Assembly (NCBI RefSeq): GCF_900102875.1
Contig: NZ_FNGH01000001.1
Location: 214,993 to 278,992 of the forward strand
Reading direction: 5' to 3'
DNA: 64,000 bases
From: Franzmannia pantelleriensis
Lineage (GTDB): Bacteria; Pseudomonadota; Gammaproteobacteria; Pseudomonadales; Halomonadaceae
Part shown: positions 55,798-64,000 of the stretch, in pieces
Numbering within the stretch: position 1 is the stretch's first letter
How the letters are laid out: each line of letters opens with the position of its first letter
Translations under genes and position numbers: made by a program
Notes under the pieces: model-generated
Told to the model about the DNA's origin: nothing
Seen by the model: the letters and a program-made list of their open reading frames with translations, nothing else
The model's database searches: none

Positions 55798-57027
55798 ATG
55801 ACACTGACTTACGAGTTTCTTTGCGATGTTGCCCGGACCAAGGGTGGTGCCTTCTACATTTTTGACGAGAACCGCTTCACGGCCAACTACCTGGCATTTC
55901 GAGATGGGCTGCGTCGACACTACCCTAATGCAGAGGTGGCCTACGCCTTCAAGGCTAACTATATGCCCGCCATTGGCGAAGTGCTGGCACGGCTTGATGG
56001 GATGGGAGAGGTGGTCTCCGGTTTCGAGTACGAAATTGCCAGTGGCTACCTATTGCCCGAGCGCCTGATCTTCAATGGTCCCGTGAAGCGTCACGAAGAC
56101 ATAGTTCACGCTTTGCGCTCGGGTAGTCAGGTGAACCTGGACTCACTCGGCGAAGTGAGGCAGTTGGTAAATCTTCCATGGGGCGTTGATCCCATCGATA
56201 TAGGCCTTAGAATCAGTGCTATCAAGTCGGATGGCCAGCAGAGTCGGTTTGGGCTGGTAGTGGAAGAAGGAGAGCTGGAACATGCGCTGGCACTGATCGA
56301 CTCTTTGGGCAAGGTTAACGTTGCCTCACTGCATTGCCACCTGGCGACACGTGACAAGGCGCCCCAGGATTTTGTAGCGCGACTGGAGTATCTGTGGGCC
56401 ATTACCAAGCGGCTCAACGGACGCCATCGACTGCGTTCGATCAACATCGGGGGTGGTTTTTTCGGCGAGATTCCCGAGACCCTACAACAACAATTTGCCT
56501 GCCCGATACCCTCTATTGGCACCTATACCGAGACCATCGGCAAGGCCTTTTCGGCTATGCATCCGGAGCGAAAAATCACTCTGATCATCGAACCGGGTGT
56601 CTCGGTGGTTGCCAATACCATGTGCCTGGCGGTGAGGGTGGTGGATGTTCGTGAGCGAAACGGTGGCCGCCAGGCTCTGCTCGATACCAGCATCAATAGC
56701 ATCAATCCAACCCACTCTCCATTGAAGGCACCGCTGAGCGTGGTTTCGGCGCGGGGTGATGCCGGCTCACGTAGCCAGGTGCATACCTTGGTGGGTAATA
56801 CCTGCATGGAGCATGATGTGATCGACTCACGGCTCCATGCGGATTTACAGGCCGGTGATTTCATACTATTCGAGAACCGCGGCGCCTATTCGATCAATTA
56901 CACACCGGACTTCATACATCCAGCACCTGCTATCGTTGACAGGCATGGCAAGGTACTGAAGATAGCCGATAGCGTCACGACATCCCTGAGTGCGTATACG
57001 GACAGACCTGCACATGGAGGACGTTAG
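55798..57027 (+). CDS. Fold-III PLP decarboxylase (DapDC/ODC family)
   Basis: This 409-residue protein is an alanine-racemase-fold PLP enzyme of the diaminopimelate/ornithine decarboxylase family. The PLP Lys is K52 (YAFKANY). Other family marks are SGFEYEIASG, ASLHCHLA, INIGGGF, IIEPGVSVVA, GNTCMEHDVI with the catalytic Cys and the closing ENRGAYSINY. The housekeeping lysA is unlikely because of the neighbours and divergent motifs. ATG 55798 is 9 bases from AAGG; ATG 55792 is too close. It is followed immediately by an ATP-grasp gene. Confidence 0.86.
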   Translation: MTLTYEFLCDVARTKGGAFYIFDENRFTANYLAFRDGLRRHYPNAEVAYAFKANYMPAIGEVLARLDGMGEVVSGFEYEIASGYLLPERLIFNGPVKRHEDIVHALRSGSQVNLDSLGEVRQLVNLPWGVDPIDIGLRISAIKSDGQQSRFGLVVEEGELEHALALIDSLGKVNVASLHCHLATRDKAPQDFVARLEYLWAITKRLNGRHRLRSINIGGGFFGEIPETLQQQFACPIPSIGTYTETIGKAFSAMHPERKITLIIEPGVSVVANTMCLAVRVVDVRERNGGRQALLDTSINSINPTHSPLKAPLSVVSARGDAGSRSQVHTLVGNTCMEHDVIDSRLHADLQAGDFILFENRGAYSINYTPDFIHPAPAIVDRHGKVLKIADSVTTSLSAYTDRPAHGGR

Positions 57028-58041
57028 ATGAATATCTTGCTGACCAGTGTGGGGCGGCGCTGTTATCTGGTGGAGTACTTCAAGGATGCCCTAGGAGGTA
57101 ATGGACGCGTTGTTTGTGTCAATAGTGATCCATTGACATCAGGCATGGCGGCGGCGGACACCCAGTACACCGTACCCCGGGTCGACAGCGAGGATTACAT
57201 ACCCTGTCTACTGGAGATCTGCAAGAAGGAAGAAATCAGGTTGATGCTGTCGCTCTTCGATATTGATCTACCTGTACTGGCAAAGCATCGTGGTCAGTTT
57301 GAGTCGTTAGGTGTGGCTGTAGCAGTCAGCGATCCTTGGGTCGTCGAAACTGCCAATGACAAGTGGCTGACCTACGGCCTGTTACTCGAGCATGGCCTCG
57401 GGACACCGATGACCTGCCTGGGGATCGAAGCGGCCTGGCAGGCCCTCCGTAATGGAGAACTGGTCTTTCCACTTATCGTTAAGCCACGCTGGGGTATGGG
57501 GTCGATCGGTATTCATGTAGCCGAGGACCCAGCCGAGCTGGAGTTTTTCTACCAATATACCCGAAAGAACATTATCAGAAGCTATCTGAATATCCTGGCG
57601 AGTAATGATATTGATAACGCTATTATCATACAGCAGATGGTCGAGGGGCAGGAGTACGGTGTCGATGTTTTGAATGACTTCTCCGGCAACTTTCTGGCAT
57701 CGGTGGTGAAAAGAAAACTGGCGATGCGTTCCGGTGAGACTGATATAGCGATCACAGAGAATAATGACGAGGTTAGAAAAATTGCCGAGTCAATTGGTTC
57801 GATACTCAGGCATCGAGGAAATCTGGATATCGATGTCATGGTGGAAGCCACGACTCAAATCCCTTACGTGATTGAATTTAATGTACGCTTTGGTGGCGGC
57901 TATCCCTTTTCGCACTTAGCAGGCGTGAATTTTCCTAGCGTCCTTTTAAGACTGGCCAACAGACTTATAATAAGAAAAGAAAGTCTCGAATATAAAGTAG
58001 GAGTATGTGGCTTGAAAGCGTTAAGCCCTAGGTGTATATAG
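57028..58041 (+). CDS. ATP-grasp ligase (carbamoyl-phosphate-synthase-like)
   Basis: This 337-residue enzyme has the three ATP-grasp parts: a Rossmann-like N domain (NILLTSVGRRCYLVEYF), the ATP lid (FPLIVKPRWGMGSIG) and the metal-binding end (PYVIEFNVRFGGGYPFSH). Such enzymes join a carboxylate to an amine or similar nucleophile through an acyl-phosphate. It starts on the base after the decarboxylase stop, so the genes form one unit. It might link the amine made by the decarboxylase to a sugar acid or amino acid; that is inference. The 3' end is AT-rich. Confidence 0.85.
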   Translation: MNILLTSVGRRCYLVEYFKDALGGNGRVVCVNSDPLTSGMAAADTQYTVPRVDSEDYIPCLLEICKKEEIRLMLSLFDIDLPVLAKHRGQFESLGVAVAVSDPWVVETANDKWLTYGLLLEHGLGTPMTCLGIEAAWQALRNGELVFPLIVKPRWGMGSIGIHVAEDPAELEFFYQYTRKNIIRSYLNILASNDIDNAIIIQQMVEGQEYGVDVLNDFSGNFLASVVKRKLAMRSGETDIAITENNDEVRKIAESIGSILRHRGNLDIDVMVEATTQIPYVIEFNVRFGGGYPFSHLAGVNFPSVLLRLANRLIIRKESLEYKVGVCGLKALSPRCI

Positions 58042-58171
58042 TTTTTTAGTAGAGATCGCTGATAAGTTGTGTATTTTATATTTGTGTTTTCAAAGTTAAT
58101 CCGCGTTGCTTAAAGCATTGATAGATGTTTATTGTGCAGTATTTTCTTGATTGAGCTCTTGTGAGGGCGTC

Positions 58172-59107
58172 ATGAATAGAGACGAAGCACCACTAGTCAG
58201 CATATTATGTGCGACGTATAATCATGTTGAATTTATTAAAGATGCTCTTGAAGGCTTCTTGATTCAAGATGTGGATTTTGTATATGAAATTATCATTAAT
58301 GATGATGCATCTAATGACGGCACTGATGACGTGCTAAAAGAGTATGAATCTCAATATCCGGACTTGATAAGGGTGGTTTATCAAAGTACAAACTTGTATT
58401 CTCAAGGTGTTGAACCATATTCTTCAGTCCTACAGCCTATGGCTAAAGGTAAGTATATAGCATTATGTGATGGCGATGATTTCTGGGTGGATAGACTAAA
58501 GCTACGCAAGCAAGTTGAGTTCTTGGAAAAAAATGAAGACTATGTTATCTGTGGTCACGATGCCTATTCATTTGATAAGAGTGGCGTGATAAAAAACTCC
58601 ATACTCCCTTTCTATAATAAGAAGGATGCTTCCTCTTTGAAGCTTAAGAAAACATATATGATCCCGACGCTTTCTGCATGTTATAGAAATGTCAGAGAAC
58701 CTATACCTTTCGAAATATCTAAAGTTGTTTCTGGAGATACTTTTTTATTTTCTTGGCTTGGCAATTTTGGTAAATACAAGTACTTTACAAGCGATGAGAT
58801 AAAACCTGGTGCTTATCGCCAGCATGGTGGCGGGGTTTGGAGTGGGATAGACCAAGATCAAAAAATAGCTAATACTATCACCACATTTTACTGGATGGCA
58901 CAATACTATAAAAGAGTTGGCGATCTTAGTATGTTTAGTCACTATAACTCTTCTATAGTTTCTTTATTGGCTTCTCGTGACGGTGCTCTTAGAAAGGGTT
59001 TTTTGTATAAATCAATCTGGTATTTGGCTTTTATTTACGCAAAGAAAATTTGCAATAAGAACTTGCTATTAAAAAAGGCTGTTAAAAAATTAATTAAGCT
59101 GGCTTAA
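58172..59107 (+). CDS. Glycosyltransferase family 2
   Basis: This 311-residue GT-A enzyme has the family-2 opening VSILCATYNHVEFIKDALEG, the first acidic motif INDDASNDGTDD and the metal-binding CDGDDFWVD. The C-terminal 60 residues are basic with a possible membrane-associated helix (SIWYLAFIYAKKIC). ATG 58172 follows GAGGG and is preferred to TTG 58151. The gene is markedly AT-rich. The donor and acceptor are not known. Confidence 0.87.
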   Translation: MNRDEAPLVSILCATYNHVEFIKDALEGFLIQDVDFVYEIIINDDASNDGTDDVLKEYESQYPDLIRVVYQSTNLYSQGVEPYSSVLQPMAKGKYIALCDGDDFWVDRLKLRKQVEFLEKNEDYVICGHDAYSFDKSGVIKNSILPFYNKKDASSLKLKKTYMIPTLSACYRNVREPIPFEISKVVSGDTFLFSWLGNFGKYKYFTSDEIKPGAYRQHGGGVWSGIDQDQKIANTITTFYWMAQYYKRVGDLSMFSHYNSSIVSLLASRDGALRKGFLYKSIWYLAFIYAKKICNKNLLLKKAVKKLIKLA

Positions 59108-59398
59108 TCAGAAGGTATGATAGAGTATTTAGGAGCGCGGGATTTTTTAATATAAAAGCGAAGAAGGATTAAGTTTGGTATTTTACAGGTTGATTTAATG
59201 CGGTATGAATTCTGGCAGTGCATTATACGATGAACATATTTAGAGCTACCATCTTAATGCTAAAGATTGTTGAGTGAGCTATTTGAACGAAAAAATTTAT
59301 ATGCATGATGCTGCACTCAGTAATCTATAGTGGTTTATTTTATTTGTAAATATAAAATAAATTTCTCCGGTGTTTCTTGCCACGATGGTGGATCGCTT
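59108..59398 (+). other. AT-rich non-coding gap with all-AT hairpin
   Basis: No gene is seen in these 291 bases, an unusual gap inside an otherwise tight operon. A perfect 10-bp inverted repeat made only of A and T (59334-59343 with 59352-59361, 8-base loop) lies about 40 bp before the next start. The gap may be a scar of gene exchange or hold an internal promoter. Confidence 0.5.
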
Positions 59399-60457
59399 AT
59401 GTCGCAATATCAATTAAAAAAGAAAGTGCTTTTAGTTATGGAGTGCTGGGGAGAAGGAGGGACAGAGACTTATGTGAATGGCTTGTTAAATTCGCTGAGT
59501 AGTGATGATAAAATCAATATTAGCGTGCTTTTTTTGCGGCAGTATATTAATGTAGATGAGCATCTCCCCGGGGCGAAAAGGATATACTACTCAAGCCACA
59601 GTAACTTTCTCATATCCATTCTTAAAGCAAGGCCGGATGTCATAAATTTACATTTATATTCTAGCTTGCTCTACGCTGTTTTCATGGCTAAGATCAGTGG
59701 TGTAAAGTGTGTTACCACATTACATATGCCACCTTGTGCATGGGGTTTGCGACACCGTGGCTATTGGCGTCTTGCATGTTTAATGTCTAATTGTATTGTA
59801 GGAGTTTCTGGTGCTGTAATTGATAACCTTTCAAGTAATAGAAAGAGAGCAATAATTATACCCGGAGGAGTGGAGTCAGAGTTTTTTCGTGTAGTTCGAA
59901 ATAATACTAAATATGGAGATTTTAAAATTGCTGCTGTCGGACGGCTTGCGCCCGAAAAAAATTGGTTGATACTTATTAGGGGAATTAGCCTTCTAAGTAA
60001 AGAAGTTAGGTCCCGGGTTGTTATAAACTTTTACGGTGATGGTCCACTGCAAGATGTTATCAACGAGTATGCTTTGAAAAGGGAGGTTAACGTTCGTTTC
60101 CATGGCTATGTTAGCAAAAAAACACTTAGATATGAGCTTTCTTATACTCATCTTTCAATTCTGCCGTCAAAGTTTGAAGGATTGGGGCTCTCTGCTTTGG
60201 AGTGTATGGCGGTTGGAGTGCCAACTATAACCTCAGATTTTGTTGCTTCAAGAGAATATATATTACCAGGAGTCACTGGCCATACTTTCCCGGCAGAAGA
60301 TGTGGAAAGTCTTAAGGTATTGATTAATTGGCATATTATGAATCCAGAGTTATCGGAAATAATCGGCAGGGAAGGAAAGAAGTTTGTACGTGAAAGATAT
60401 TATGAAAACTTTGTTTATAGAAAATATATTGATGTATTCAAGGAGTTCTATAATTAG
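59399..60457 (+). CDS. Glycosyltransferase family 4 (group 1)
   Basis: This 352-residue GT-B enzyme has the N-terminal donor loop GEGGTETYVNGLLNSL, the HMPPCAWGLRHRGY region, the C-terminal AAVGRLAPEKNWLILIRGI and the nucleotide-sugar EX7E motif in SKFEGLGLSALECMAVGVPT. It is strongly AT-rich. ATG 59399 gives a normal family N terminus; the frame also opens upstream at 59330 without similarity. It overlaps the next glycosyltransferase. Confidence 0.87.
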   Translation: MSQYQLKKKVLLVMECWGEGGTETYVNGLLNSLSSDDKINISVLFLRQYINVDEHLPGAKRIYYSSHSNFLISILKARPDVINLHLYSSLLYAVFMAKISGVKCVTTLHMPPCAWGLRHRGYWRLACLMSNCIVGVSGAVIDNLSSNRKRAIIIPGGVESEFFRVVRNNTKYGDFKIAAVGRLAPEKNWLILIRGISLLSKEVRSRVVINFYGDGPLQDVINEYALKREVNVRFHGYVSKKTLRYELSYTHLSILPSKFEGLGLSALECMAVGVPTITSDFVASREYILPGVTGHTFPAEDVESLKVLINWHIMNPELSEIIGREGKKFVRERYYENFVYRKYIDVFKEFYN

Positions 60458-61661
60458 CCATATTTTCCAGATAGCCAAGTATTTAGTTGAAAAGCTGTTT
60501 TTTACTTATTTCTTAAAAATATTGTCCAGTACTGGTGATCCCTTGTCAAAATATTGTTTCGTTGATCGTGAAAATGCCCATTCAATCTGGTCTCTGATTG
60601 ACAATATTGCATCTGCTTTGATTAGCCAAAGTAATCAGGTTTTTTATTTTCGTTTCTGCGATCAATCACAACGTGTGGGTCGTACTGTTCCTCATGGTGT
60701 CAAGGTTATAGATATCTTTGTACCGGTGAAACGCTCACGATTCAGCCTTATCACTCAGCATCGTGTATTTACCAGAGCGCTTTCTCGTTTTTTGACTCAA
60801 GAGTGCGTAGATGTACTTCACACTCACTTTGCCATTCCTAGCATAGTATCTCGGTGGATGGGTGAGAAAGCTGGAGTTCCTGTTATACTAAGCACCCAAC
60901 ATGAACTCTATGGTTCGATGAACCCCTATCTTCGTTTAGGGTTGAGAATCACACAGCATTATTGTGATGCGGTAGTGTATGTTTCAGAACAAGTCGAAAA
61001 ATCATATCACCCTATTTCTGGATTAGCGCGGCGAGAACTGGTGATAAAAAATGGCATTAATTTACTGGATGTTCAGTTGCAAAATAGTAGCCTCTCAGAT
61101 TTTGGGAATTCGCCTCATATAATTTGTGCCGGTCGCTTCGTACCGGTTAAGGGGCAACTAACACTGCTTGAGGCTTTACCCAAGGTACTGGAGAGTTTTC
61201 CCGCCGCACGTCTCTGCTTGGCTGGTGATGGACCAGATAAATCTGCGCTTCATGCACGATGCCAAGCCTTGGGCATTATCGATTCCGTTGAATTTCCTGG
61301 CTGGCTCCCAAAAGATGAAATGCTAGATAGAGCAGAAGGCTCTTCGTTGATGGTCGTGCCCAGTGATGGAAGCCAAGAAGGTTTTGGTCTAGTAGTAGCA
61401 GAGGCTATGGCGTTGGGTGTGCCCCTAGTTTGTACAGATATTCCTGTGTTCCGCGAGGTGGCAGGGGATACCGTTTGCTATTTTCCTGTAGCTGATGCAG
61501 ACATACTGGCCGACGTTATTGTTAAAGTGCTTTCTCATCCGGAATCGACTAATAGACGTGTAAATAAAGCATTGCAGCGCGTGGAGAAGTACTTTGATCA
61601 ACGCGATATGGTGGATCAGTATCTGTCTCTATATAAAGATTTATTACGAGAGAAAAATTGA
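60432..61661 (+). CDS. Glycosyltransferase family 4 (group 1), start uncertain
   Basis: This GT-B enzyme shows ILSTQHELYGSMNPYLRLGL, ICAGRFVPVKGQLTLLEALP and the EX7E motif in EGFGLVVAEAMALGVPLVCT. The start is unclear: ATG 60432 overlaps the preceding gene by 26 bases and has no ribosome site; ATG 60402 and TTG 60384 overlap more. Family-like sequence begins only at KILSSTGDPLSKY (about 60516), where a TTG at 60522 could serve. An AAGGAG at 60440-60445 has only ATA and ATT codons at good spacing. Confidence 0.82.
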   Translation: MYSRSSIISHIFQIAKYLVEKLFFTYFLKILSSTGDPLSKYCFVDRENAHSIWSLIDNIASALISQSNQVFYFRFCDQSQRVGRTVPHGVKVIDIFVPVKRSRFSLITQHRVFTRALSRFLTQECVDVLHTHFAIPSIVSRWMGEKAGVPVILSTQHELYGSMNPYLRLGLRITQHYCDAVVYVSEQVEKSYHPISGLARRELVIKNGINLLDVQLQNSSLSDFGNSPHIICAGRFVPVKGQLTLLEALPKVLESFPAARLCLAGDGPDKSALHARCQALGIIDSVEFPGWLPKDEMLDRAEGSSLMVVPSDGSQEGFGLVVAEAMALGVPLVCTDIPVFREVAGDTVCYFPVADADILADVIVKVLSHPESTNRRVNKALQRVEKYFDQRDMVDQYLSLYKDLLREKN

Positions 61662-61665
61662 CGCT

Positions 61666-62538
61666 ATGTTGAGAAAATATTTGGTTTGGCTGAACTCGCG
61701 CCGCTATCAGCTTAGTGGCTTTTTGATAAAAAACTGGGTGTTTTTTCGATTTTTTTTTACACCAAAAAACCGTAACAAAGAGAGTGGTGTTGTTATAAGT
61801 CTTACCAGCTACCCTGAAAGAATTTCAGTTGTTCACTATGTGATAAAAAGCCTTATTGTTGGCAGTGATATACCCGAAAAGATTGTCTTGTGGCTAGGGC
61901 AAGATGAAATGAAAGGTGTCTCAATACCAAAAAGCCTTTCTGTCTTAGATAAATGTACAGCTATTTTTGAAATAAGGTATGTGCCACGAGGGTTGAAATC
62001 TTATGATAAATTAGTGCACGCGCTTGATGCCTTCCCTGATTATATTATTGTCACTGTCGATGATGATACTCTATATCCGCGATATTTTTTGAAAGATTTC
62101 CTGGCTAAACATCGAGAGAATCAGCGATCTGTTGTATGCTATCGTGGCGTAAATTTAGAAAAAAATAGTAGTCGTGGATTTAAGCCTTATAATGAAATGC
62201 TGAGCGCATCAAGATCTTTTGAAAGTAAAGGCGAGTCATGGAGCTTGATGCCTACGGGCTGCTCTGGCGTTTTATATCCCCCTGGCTCATTGTCAGAGTT
62301 GGCAAGTTCTTATGAGTTGATCAGAAAATATGCGCTTCATGCGGATGATATCTGGTTTAAAGCCTGCGCACTTTCCGCAGACACGCCGGCAATTTTGGTC
62401 CGAAATAAATGTATCAGATTTCCCTCTATAGGAAATAATAAAGAAGCTCTTTATTTTGAAAACGTTGTGAATGGTGGTAATGATAAGGCGTTAAAGTTAG
62501 TGTTTGATAATTTTAATTTGTGGGGCAGGTTGGATTGA
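61666..62538 (+). CDS. GT-A type glycosyltransferase
   Basis: This 290-residue protein looks like a small GT-A transferase. It has VVISLTSYPERISVVHYVIK near the start, the tract RGLKSYDKLVHALDAFPDYI, and the metal site IVTVDDDTLYP, followed by a C-terminal acceptor region with HADDIWFKACAL. I cannot name the family with certainty. It is very AT-rich. ATG 61666 is 5 bases after the preceding stop with only a distant GAGAG. Confidence 0.75.
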   Translation: MLRKYLVWLNSRRYQLSGFLIKNWVFFRFFFTPKNRNKESGVVISLTSYPERISVVHYVIKSLIVGSDIPEKIVLWLGQDEMKGVSIPKSLSVLDKCTAIFEIRYVPRGLKSYDKLVHALDAFPDYIIVTVDDDTLYPRYFLKDFLAKHRENQRSVVCYRGVNLEKNSSRGFKPYNEMLSASRSFESKGESWSLMPTGCSGVLYPPGSLSELASSYELIRKYALHADDIWFKACALSADTPAILVRNKCIRFPSIGNNKEALYFENVVNGGNDKALKLVFDNFNLWGRLD

Positions 62539-62555
62539 TCAACTTTGGAGGTCTT

Positions 62556-63386
62556 ATGGTTTTAGTAAGGGTGACAGTTATTCTTACCGTGTATAATGAA
62601 GAACGAATGGTAACACGTGCCGTCGGATCCCTGTTTAATCAAACCTTAGACGATATCGAGCTTCTGGTTATCGACGATGGGTCGGATGACGCTACACCAA
62701 CAGTGTTGGCCGGGATTGCCCAACATGATGACCGTGTGCGTGTGATACGTGTTGAGCGAATTGGTCGGGCCAGAGCGCTGGCACTCGCATGCAAGGAAGC
62801 GCGGGGTGAGTTTATCGCAAACCTTGATGCCGATGACATCGCTTATCCAGAGCGTCTTGCAAGGCAGGTAGCCTTCCTCGATTCACACCCGTATCATGCT
62901 TGGGTGGGGTGCGCGGAGGAGCGGCGGGATACACAGCGCAATGAACATATTGTTCGTACCTACCCCATTGCCGATGCCGACATACGCCGTCAGTCTTCGA
63001 AATGTATTCCCTACAGTCACAGTGGTATCACTTTCCGTCGTTCCTTGATCGATGAGGGGATCAATTATGACGGTGCTCAGCCGTACCTGATTGATTTTGA
63101 GTTTTTTCTCAGGGTGGCACGTCAATACAAAGTGGCCAACCTTCCTGACGTATTGGTGTGTCGGTATGTCAGAAACGAGAGCTTCTTCCAGAGCCGTTTT
63201 AAGACCACGAAACAGAATCGTAGGCTTGCCTGGCTTGGGCTGCGTGCCGTCATGTGGTTTAACCTACCCTGGCGTTACACCGTCTTTCCTATTGCAAGAC
63301 TTTTTTACCCCTATCTTCCCAATCTATTCAAGAGATCCGTGCGCCGCTACCAGGGGCTGGCGGAAGTCGACGGAGCTAGCGGATGA
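62556..63386 (+). CDS. Glycosyltransferase family 2
   Basis: This 276-residue GT-A enzyme has TVILTVYNEERMVTRAVGSL at the start, the first acidic motif VIDDGSDDAT, the metal motif ANLDADDIAYPERLARQ and a C-terminal basic helix (LFKRSVRRYQGL) likely to touch the membrane. ATG 62556 follows GGAGG at 62547-62551. Composition returns to near the core GC level. The stop overlaps the next gene by ATGA. Confidence 0.88.
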   Translation: MVLVRVTVILTVYNEERMVTRAVGSLFNQTLDDIELLVIDDGSDDATPTVLAGIAQHDDRVRVIRVERIGRARALALACKEARGEFIANLDADDIAYPERLARQVAFLDSHPYHAWVGCAEERRDTQRNEHIVRTYPIADADIRRQSSKCIPYSHSGITFRRSLIDEGINYDGAQPYLIDFEFFLRVARQYKVANLPDVLVCRYVRNESFFQSRFKTTKQNRRLAWLGLRAVMWFNLPWRYTVFPIARLFYPYLPNLFKRSVRRYQGLAEVDGASG

Positions 63387-64000
63387 TTTCCTATGTGTTG
63401 CTCTCTGTAGCAGTGGTCACTCTTGCCGGTCTGTTCTATTGGGTTGTTCTTGATCCCGTACGTGGACTCTATCTTGCCTTTTTGGCCTCCGGTATTCTCA
63501 ATACCATTCCGCTGGGCCCCTTACGAGAGAAGGTGGGGTTGACCGAATTTGTCATGGCATTGACTTGGGCGGCAATGCTGGTTAATAGGAAGTGGTTGGT
63601 CCAGAGGGTACCATTTCTTGATAAGCAAAAGCTGGCGGTTGGTTTGCTTTGCTTATTTATAGTCGCATACCTGGCCTCTTTTTTCATTAACAATGCGACA
63701 TTTTATGATCTCCTGACAGAAAGTTTTGTGGAAAGCTTCAACATCATCTATGTAGCCATGATGATGGTAACGGTCGTACTGCTGGTACAGAAACCAGAGC
63801 AATGGAAAGGCTGTTTGACGGGCTGGCTGGTCGGGGCCGCTGTGGTGGCACTAGTCGGATTGTGGGCCATGACCGGGTCGGCACCAGTCTGGACCTATGA
63901 TGAATTCAGCGGTCGTGTATCTTCTACGCTGAGATTCGAGAACCAGGTGCCTTCCTACTTGGTCCCGATCATGTTGATTGCTATGGTGTGGAGTTCTCTA
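63383..64000 (+). CDS. Wzy/O-antigen-ligase-like membrane protein, cut by window end
   Basis: An open frame of 206 codons from ATG 63383 runs to the window edge without a stop. It is polytopic, with helices at about residues 3-23, 28-45, 52-68, 83-100, 120-140, 150-170 and after 190. The segment RVSSTLRFENQVPSYLVPIM has the R-x(6)-E/N-Q style of Wzy and O-antigen ligase proteins before a central helix. It overlaps the upstream stop in ATGA. It could be the polymerase of the locus. Confidence 0.75.
   Translation, partial: MISYVLLSVAVVTLAGLFYWVVLDPVRGLYLAFLASGILNTIPLGPLREKVGLTEFVMALTWAAMLVNRKWLVQRVPFLDKQKLAVGLLCLFIVAYLASFFINNATFYDLLTESFVESFNIIYVAMMMVTVVLLVQKPEQWKGCLTGWLVGAAVVALVGLWAMTGSAPVWTYDEFSGRVSSTLRFENQVPSYLVPIMLIAMVWSSL

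Overview
The window is a chromosomal segment of a GC-rich gammaproteobacterium, most likely a Halomonadaceae member (Halomonas-like). This is inferred from gene content and protein style: an E. coli-like flhDC/mot/che/flh block that also carries flhF, an Aer-like PAS chemoreceptor, a CioAB-type bd oxidase with cydDC, pqiABC, and a Wza/Wzc exopolysaccharide locus. No rRNA or tRNA gene, insertion sequence, integrase or CRISPR array was recognised.

Region 1 (about 1-22.4 kb, plus strand) is a nearly complete motility and chemotaxis regulon: flhD-flhC, motA-motB, cheA-cheW, two chemoreceptors (the second with a PAS domain), cheR, cheB, a third chemoreceptor, cheY-cheZ, flhB-flhA, flhF, a degenerate FlhG-like gene, flhE and fliA. 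Sigma-28 type promoters are visible before motA and before cheB. A Rho-independent terminator after cheZ separates the chemotaxis genes from the export genes. Two c-di-GMP related genes on the minus strand follow (22.4-25.0 kb): a degenerate EAL-HDOD protein and a GGDEF diguanylate cyclase. They plausibly tune motility.

Region 2 (25-44.2 kb) is housekeeping and transport. It holds the RNA helicase rhlE, a hairpin-rich intergenic block, a pqiABC set with a helix-hairpin-helix gene downstream, a CaCA-family cation exchanger, a phosphonate/phosphite-type ABC importer (phnD-phnC-phnE-phnE) behind a candidate Pho promoter, the bd oxidase genes cioA-cioB with cydD-cydC, a probable adenine deaminase, a membrane-anchored unknown protein and a GNAT acetyltransferase.

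Region 3 (44.2 kb to the end) is an exopolysaccharide or capsule locus with much lower GC, mosaic in composition. An ops element, the RfaH recruitment site, stands just before wza. Then come wzc, a polyprenyl-phosphate sugar-phosphotransferase, a PglK-like ABC flippase, a nucleotide-sugar set (SDR, DegT aminotransferase, rfbA, GNAT), an unusual three-gene set (PhyH-like dioxygenase, fold-III PLP decarboxylase, ATP-grasp ligase), five glycosyltransferases, and a polytopic Wzy/O-antigen-ligase-like protein cut off by the window end. The likely product is a polymer built on undecaprenyl phosphate, carrying an amino sugar and perhaps an amino-acid-derived decoration, exported through Wza under Wzc control.

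The two observations most worth following are the flhF/FlhG-like pair (a long C-terminal extension on FlhF and loss of the ATPase half of FlhG, beside flhDC) and the dioxygenase-decarboxylase-ATP-grasp cassette inside the polysaccharide locus.
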